A DNA stretch of 64,000 bases from positions 3,856,501 through 3,920,500 of the forward strand of contig OV121087.1 of assembly GCA_921293015.1 (NCBI GenBank). Reading direction: 5' to 3'. The notes beneath the pieces were generated by a model, which saw only the letters and a list, made by a program, of their open reading frames with translations, ran no database searches and was not told the DNA's origin. This document shows positions 57,997-64,000 of the stretch, piece after piece; the stretch's first letter is position 1, and each line of letters begins with the position of its first letter. The translations under genes and the position numbers were made by a program. Source of the DNA: Phorcus lineatus. Taxonomy: Eukaryota > Mollusca > Gastropoda > Trochida > Trochidae.

Positions 57997-60900
57997 CAGG
58001 CATCATACGAAATGTAGGATCGGACTGTTGTCCTTATGACTGACGAGCAAGTAATGGTTCAGTTGTTATTATTTACTAAAAATATGGTTTGATTATCCCA
58101 AAAGAGTTGCCATTGGACGTGATCTTTCATTTTAAGATTAGTCTAAGTAATGAGAAATTTGAAGGATGCGTTATGTTTTTTAAATAAAAAGTTTCGAAAT
58201 GAAAAATGTACTTAAGACGACTTTAGCTTCAGTCATAATAATCGATTTTGTTTCGTGCTAGAAGAAATAAAGATGCTGTTTAAGGACAAAGTAGTCATAA
58301 GCAAAAATAATTAAATATAATATTGAATGTATATAAAATTTCTAACATCATATTATACAATGCCGAACTCTTTATATTGTAAAGTGCAATGACAATCCCA
58401 AATATCAAATGTTCATATCAACCAAGAAAATTTCGGGCTGAACTTAAATTAGGCAACCAATTACTGTTTCAGCATTGTCAGTTAATCGATATCATTGCCC
58501 TATTTATTCCTAAAATTGTTTTCATTAAATTCACAAATTTAATTGTTATTGTTAACAAGAAAAACATATTTTTTCGAGTTTCAGGTTACTTTTATCATTT
58601 GCATATTCCTAACTCACCGATATGTATTAGAATGATATCATTTTGAAAACACTTGATATAACTCCAACGACATAACTTGGAAATTAAATAAGACAGAAGT
58701 TAACTATTGTTAAAAAAATATAGTTTGTAAACAGAATATTTCATTTTAAAAAAAGTTAGATAATTGTATAGACGTTTTTGGTGTTCATTGTTTGATAATT
58801 AAGATTGTTTGCTTTAGACATAGGTAAACGTTTTACTCTCTTCTTTAAGTGTATCCGCCAATTCAGTTATAGTGATTTCTAAACTTAAATTGTTGGAAAA
58901 CACTCACAAGGGTTCTTTCATATCGTTGTTAAAGCTGTTGCAACTCTTTCTGAAAATAACTATAGATCAGTGTCAATCTACTGTCCAAACTTTTAAATAT
59001 ATTGTATATGATCTTTTAATGCAGTCACTTAGCATGTTTATGATGATGGTAATGATGATGAAGACTTTTTATTTACGTTGACGTTGAAATGTTATTCATC
59101 ATCGCGCTATCGTTTCTTAGTCTGTCAGTTAATTCGTTGAATTGCGTTAATGACTTCTCAATTTTTTTTTGGAGCATGCGGATCACGTCAACGAATTTAT
59201 ATTTGGAATAATTGTATAGAGAAATTTGATATGATGAAAGAATAGTTTATTTCGAAGACACGCACCGATTTTTGGTTATGAGCAATTAATCTTATCGATT
59301 TTATAGGATTTTAGGATGGTAAAGTGCCGTGTTTTGTTTATATGGCAGTATGATGGCCTGATATATTGTCAATTTGCGATCATTCTACTCAACGTCTCCC
59401 TATAAGCATCTTTGCGATCTAGAATATAAATGGGAGAAAGGGATACCGCATGGATATAGTAATCTGTCAATGTTAGAAATTTCAGAATATCATTTCACAT
59501 TATATGTTGAAACTTGGGAAGTTATTGAATGTCTTTATTAAAGGGAAGCTCATTAAACGTGAGATATTGAACTGTCATTAACACAGTGCAGATACGTCAG
59601 ATGTTAAAGTATGTTATCATCTCAGCGGTCAATGTGTTGTGATTTCTAAATCTTCATTATCCTCAAATCATATGTCCCCCCTCTGAATTGTAAATGTTCC
59701 TGCCATATGATATCAACGCTAATTGTACAATGTGAACATATAAATAATTCAACATATAACTATTTCGAAAGACACTTTACCTTATCTTTCAAGTCATGAT
59801 AAATTCATGTCCTATTTAAGCAGGATTTTGAATAAAGCGCGTCGAGTATTTGTATATCTAGTTTCAGTTCAGTCAATCTAAGTCCATTCTACTATATGGC
59901 TAATTTTTTTCAAGGATACGTGTCAATATTCAATGGAACATTACATTACGTTAAGATACGTGGTCGTTATTATACGACATACATAAATCGGATCAAAATC
60001 TTTGAAGCAAATCAACTTCACGATCAAAAGGTTGGAAAGTAAGAGAACCTTCTCAGATCTCGCAATGTCATTCCGTCTCAACTGTCCCAAAATTGATCTT
60101 GCGTTTATGTCTTTCCACTAAAGATTAAAACAGAAATAAGGCATCAATCATGGGTGTTTGTTTCCTGGTTGTAACGTACCGTATTGGTGTCATTTGGCAT
60201 ATTCAGTTAAGTTGTGTAATGTTATTTCAAGAGAATATACATAGGACAGCATTGTCACCATTGAACATCTTATCTTTGACTGGCAATTATTTCATCACTG
60301 TCCAGTTATGATGAGTTAAATAGCATATCAATACATTTTTCCCCAATCAAGATAGTCTACGGGAGTTCCTGTACTACACATATGCAGAAAGCTACATGCC
60401 TAATTTGTTTTTATTGTTTACCTTAATTGAGGGAATATGAGCTAACATCTTGTCGTTTTACAATCTTTCTGTTTTTCAAAATCTCGATGGAAGTAGAAAT
60501 GCAAAAACGTGGTGTTAACACAAAAACTGGTATTATCAATGTATGTTGATAAATACGTTTATAGTGAGAGAGATCTCACTGAACCTGTGATTTTATTTTG
60601 CTCCATCTGTTGGCTTTGTCCGGTAGTTGGTTAGATTATTGCAAAGTTTTACTATTCAATTAGGACAAGCATGTCTTACGTTTGCTTTATGTCCTTTTAG
60701 ATTTAAAGAAACAATTTCGTTCAGTTCAATATTCGTTTCCACTTTGGCAAACAGTTTATTGCTGTTCTTATTGAGAGGGCATATCAGGAATTTCTAGTGA
60801 TGTATGCAATGGCGTTTCTTAAAAATAGAGTTCGACTATTTCTGAGCAATATTCTGATTATGAATATTAATAAATCAAGATGTTAAAAACTTTCAAATAC

Positions 60901-62928
60901 CATGTTCAGCTTCAAATTACCTTTAAAATGTATTGCACATTATTGACTGTGGAGTATTTGGAGTATTCAGGTTAAAAGATGAAAACAACACTGAAGACGA
61001 TACAAACATATTGTGTCCTATCAATCAATAGATTGTAATTGCTTTACCTTGACCATTTGCATTTTGAAAGGACTATCACTCTATATATATACTTAGGATT
61101 ATCATGAAATGTTAACGGAATACAATATAACGTAAAACGAGACACATTATAATATTATCTTAAATTCGGCCACTTGTAATAACCTTTATCATCTTGGTGA
61201 ATTAATCATTGTGATAATTGAAATAGAAAGTGTTTTGATGAGGCATTGAGATAAAGTTAAAAATGTTTCATTCAGATATAGCTAACAAAACTTGTCCAAG
61301 AGGCTGTCCACTTTAAAATGCACTGGCCTACGGAACTTCACAGCTATATAGCTACACAACACCTCCAAAAACAACAAATAAACAAACACGTACACACCAA
61401 CAAATTCTGCGCTGAGCTTTGAATAGTGAAAATGTTAAAACTTTAACTCGAGTTTGCCCTAATTGATAAATGTAACAGGGAAATCACTTAAGTACAAAAA
61501 GTTAGAAATCGATGCAGATAAACATGTCAGTTAATGTTTAGTGCAATGTCAAACCGAAATATCGAACGTTCACATTAACCAGGCAGAGAAATCTTCTTTA
61601 TTGATATTTAATGTTTAGCCTTAATTGAGCTGCCATTCCAACAAATGTTTCCTTCATGAGTGACAGGTTATCGAACACATCTCCCAAATACCAAACAGTT
61701 GAAGTGATGCTTTTCAAATTTCGGAACAGAACAGACAGAAAGAGAGGAATTCTATTCGGTAGAAAGGCGAAAGGCGATGGATACAAACATTGCAAATTTG
61801 ATGCAAGCCTTCACAATGGGTCATGTTTTTTATGCATTAACAATTGCAGCAAGAAAACCGAAAAAACTGTTATTATAATCATTTAGATAAAAACAATAAT
61901 CTGACTTTTTATTATTGGATTATTTATGGAAAGAAGATAATATCAATCAGGGAAGAATAGGACGTGTCCATATACTTTAAGGATTGTTGTTTTACATGTA
62001 CAAGTTGAAGTTTATTTGATATTGAACACTAGATGAAAATCTTCATAAATCTTTTAAATAAAGAAAACAAAACCTTTCTTCAAGAAACATTTATCATATC
62101 TCACAATGTATTTTGTCACTCGGATCTATCTCATGAAAACAACTGGGAAAATGATATTCAATTTCATATATGTAATTCATAGGCGTTTCTGTAAAACCCA
62201 GTTTGACTCACTTAAGGAATCACTGATAAATACCTGACTCGCATCTTTTATCAAACGATAAATGGCTTGATTTTAAGTTGTAAAATGACTTATTCAATCT
62301 GAATTGATTTTAAAACCCCTGCTACGTTGATCAAACTATTGAAATTCCTGAGCAATCATAATATATTGAAGCAAATATCCGGTTACTTAAATAATTCTCA
62401 TTATCATCACATGTTTCAATCAAAACTATATATCATGTACGATAAGTTGTATACGTGAATTAAATCTGTTATTTCCTGTACAGCAAGCAAACAATGCGGG
62501 ACTACTTGGAGGTTAAGGAACTTCAGGCGAGGAAATACCTCAAATATAAAGTTGACTCCTGGGTCTTACATTTACATACGGATATGGTGTTGTTTGTTTT
62601 GGACAATGCAAATGACGTACGGTTACGATTACGTCATTCGAAGTTTTTAAGGAATAATGGAAATGAGTGATGTGTACCTGGGTGTTTGCTTGACTTTCAT
62701 TTTCATCGGATTTACATATAGGACAATACCTTCATCTACTGTATCTCTCATTTTGCTACTCTTTCGATTTCAATAACTTCTCAGGTATAAATCTTATCCA
62801 CAACTTCAAATCGGGTAGTTCTGCATCATGGATTCTCCTATATATGATATACGGTAATTTCATAGGAAACAGGGCGCAGTTTGGTTTTAAACCCTCAACC
62901 GATTCCATACTTTGGCCTTGGTTTCATT
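57997..62928. other. No gene or element recognised
   Basis: AT-rich with a short ATGATG run at 59040-59062. Frames at 58389-58646, 58872-59081 and 61598-61886 were considered; the last is open on both strands and has no splice context. A few short matches to the array's repeat family (ATCAAAAGGTTGGAAAG at 60024). Confidence 0.4.
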
Positions 62929-63166
62929 CTTCAGTGGAATTCAGTATGTCCAAGGGCGCGCAACCCTATATACCCCTGGTAGGAGCATAGCACATGCAAT
63001 CCTTGCTCACGTCTCTTTTAACTTGCAAATTGTGTACCCCTAAAAACCCAACTTCTTCTAGACTTGTATGAAATTCATTGGGTTTTTTTGTTTTTTTTTA
63101 TTGTAAATGAGCAACATGTGTCTTGGTAGTTGATGATTCTAGCAGAATGGTGAGTTTTGGGTTTAC
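62929..63166 (+). repeat. 238-bp tandem duplication, copy 1
   Basis: TTCAGTGGAATTCAGTATGTCC opens copy 1 at 62929 and copy 2 at 63167. Only about five substitutions plus a T-run length change separate them, so this is the youngest duplication in the window. The unit contains GGGCGCGCAACCCTATATAC, an imperfect palindrome, and a long T run. Confidence 0.97.
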
Positions 63167-63406
63167 TTCAGTGGAATTCAGTATGTCCAAGGGCGCGCAA
63201 CCCTATATACCCCTGGTAGGAACATAGCACATGCAATCCTTGCTCACGTCTCTTTTAACTTGCAAATTGTGTACCCCTAAAAACCAAACTTCTTCTAGAC
63301 TTGTATGAAATTCATTGGGTTTTTTTTTTTTTTTTTTTTATTGTAAATGAGAAACATGTGTCTTGGTAGTTGATGATTCTAGCAGAATGGTGAATTTTGG
63401 GTTTAC
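63167..63406 (+). repeat. 238-bp tandem duplication, copy 2
   Basis: Ends at GGGTTTAC before ACATAAGAG. Its T run is longer (about 18 Ts, interrupted by a G in copy 1). An assembly artefact cannot be excluded without reads that span both copies. Confidence 0.97.
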
Positions 63407-63976
63407 TACATAAGAGACACTTGGTTACATTTTTCTGTCTTTGTTTCTTTAATAGAAACGTTCTGCGATAGATCAATAATTTCATTCATAGCTAAAATAA
63501 AAAACTGAATTTTGTTAATCAACATGGTAAATCACTGTGGTTACTCAAAGTGTGGCCTACTCCTATATGCATTGTACGCTTTTACAACAAATAAGAGCAG
63601 TCATAGTTTTACATTCAAAACAAAGAGCAGAATAATAACCCGTGTAATTATCATCTAAAACACATCCCGATGGGATGAGTCATTCAGCTTCTCTCATATC
63701 AAAAGACCATCATCTCTCATGAGCGGTCCCTAAATGATGATAAGCTCTGATAGAAATTGATATAAGTTGTTGTAAGCAAAGTATGATTAAGATCAAAAGG
63801 TCGGAAAATGTCAGAGAGCAATAGGAGCTATCGCAAGCTTTAATTTAACTTCAGTTGGAAAATCTTTCATGTCTCAGAACCTCATTTTGTTAACTTGTCT
63901 CCTGACGTTTGTATTTTGGTCCGATGCCTTTGTACATTGACAAAGTCAAATATAACACTGTCCATTTTATAGATGG
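63407..63976. other. No gene; repeat-family block near 63793
   Basis: AAGATCAAAAGGTCGGAAAATGTCAGAGAG at 63791-63820 matches GGATCAAAAGGTTTAAAATGTCAGAGAC at 26921. The array family therefore reaches, at least in fragments, the right end of the window. Confidence 0.5.
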
Positions 63977-64000
63977 TTCATGATATATATATATATATAT
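63977..64000. repeat. (AT)n microsatellite at window edge
   Basis: Dinucleotide AT run that continues beyond the window. Confidence 0.9.

Noticed and set aside
61598-61886. Open frames on both strands at 61.6-61.9 kb
   Set aside because: Mutually overlapping, no motif, no splice context.

Overview
This is an AT-rich, intron-like stretch of animal nuclear DNA, most likely from a mollusc or another lophotrochozoan. The evidence for that is compositional and repeat-based: low GC, spliced-looking short exons, TTAGGG-type telomere-like repeats inside a foldback element, tRNA-headed SINEs whose body resembles SINE families common in molluscs, and pogo- and mariner-type DNA transposon relics. There is no bacterial-style gene organisation. 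No complete gene can be read here, and nearly all open frames of 60-110 codons are chance. Everything below was aligned by eye.

Layout. 1-7 kb: intergenic or intronic sequence with a broken mariner transposase (minus strand, about 3.1-3.5 kb), a direct repeat around a GAT microsatellite, a near-perfect hairpin at 5.65 kb, a MITE-like inverted repeat at 6.2-6.4 kb and a tRNA-derived SINE. 7.4-7.9 kb: the best protein-coding call, a first coding exon (104 codons, phase 0 donor) with a basic, serine-rich, presumably disordered N-terminus. 10-18 kb: simple repeats, a possible minus-strand exon beside a perfect CRE palindrome (11.8-12.0 kb), a 0.66-kb direct duplication (14.2-15.1 kb) and a short exon with a strong acceptor and Kozak context (16.2 kb). 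18-31 kb: smaller diverged units that repeatedly carry the same 3' region, including candidate terminal exons at 18.4 and 26.1 kb, broken copies at 23.4, 28.7 and 30.8 kb, and a cysteine-rich candidate exon at 28.3 kb. 31-57 kb: a tandem array of large diverged units. Unit B (about 40.6-48.4 kb) and unit C (about 49.9-56.8 kb) match block by block, with an offset of about 9.3-9.8 kb. A related partial unit lies at about 35.4-39.2 kb. 57-64 kb: mostly featureless, with a second foldback element, a very recent 238-bp tandem duplication and an AT microsatellite at the right edge.

The most interesting result is this array. Several short blocks keep a protein-like pattern between units: the same frame, conservative substitutions, a codon-sized indel and shared splice acceptors. 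Examples are the pairs 44752/54329, 42558/51882 and 41778/51167, and a cysteine-rich frame at 50151-50387 whose unit-B counterpart is broken. I read this as a tandemly duplicated, partly pseudogenised family of small-exon genes, possibly secreted cysteine-rich peptides. At least three mobile elements sit in one unit and are missing at the matching site of another, so the array can be dated relative to those insertions. I could not assign any of these families to a named protein.
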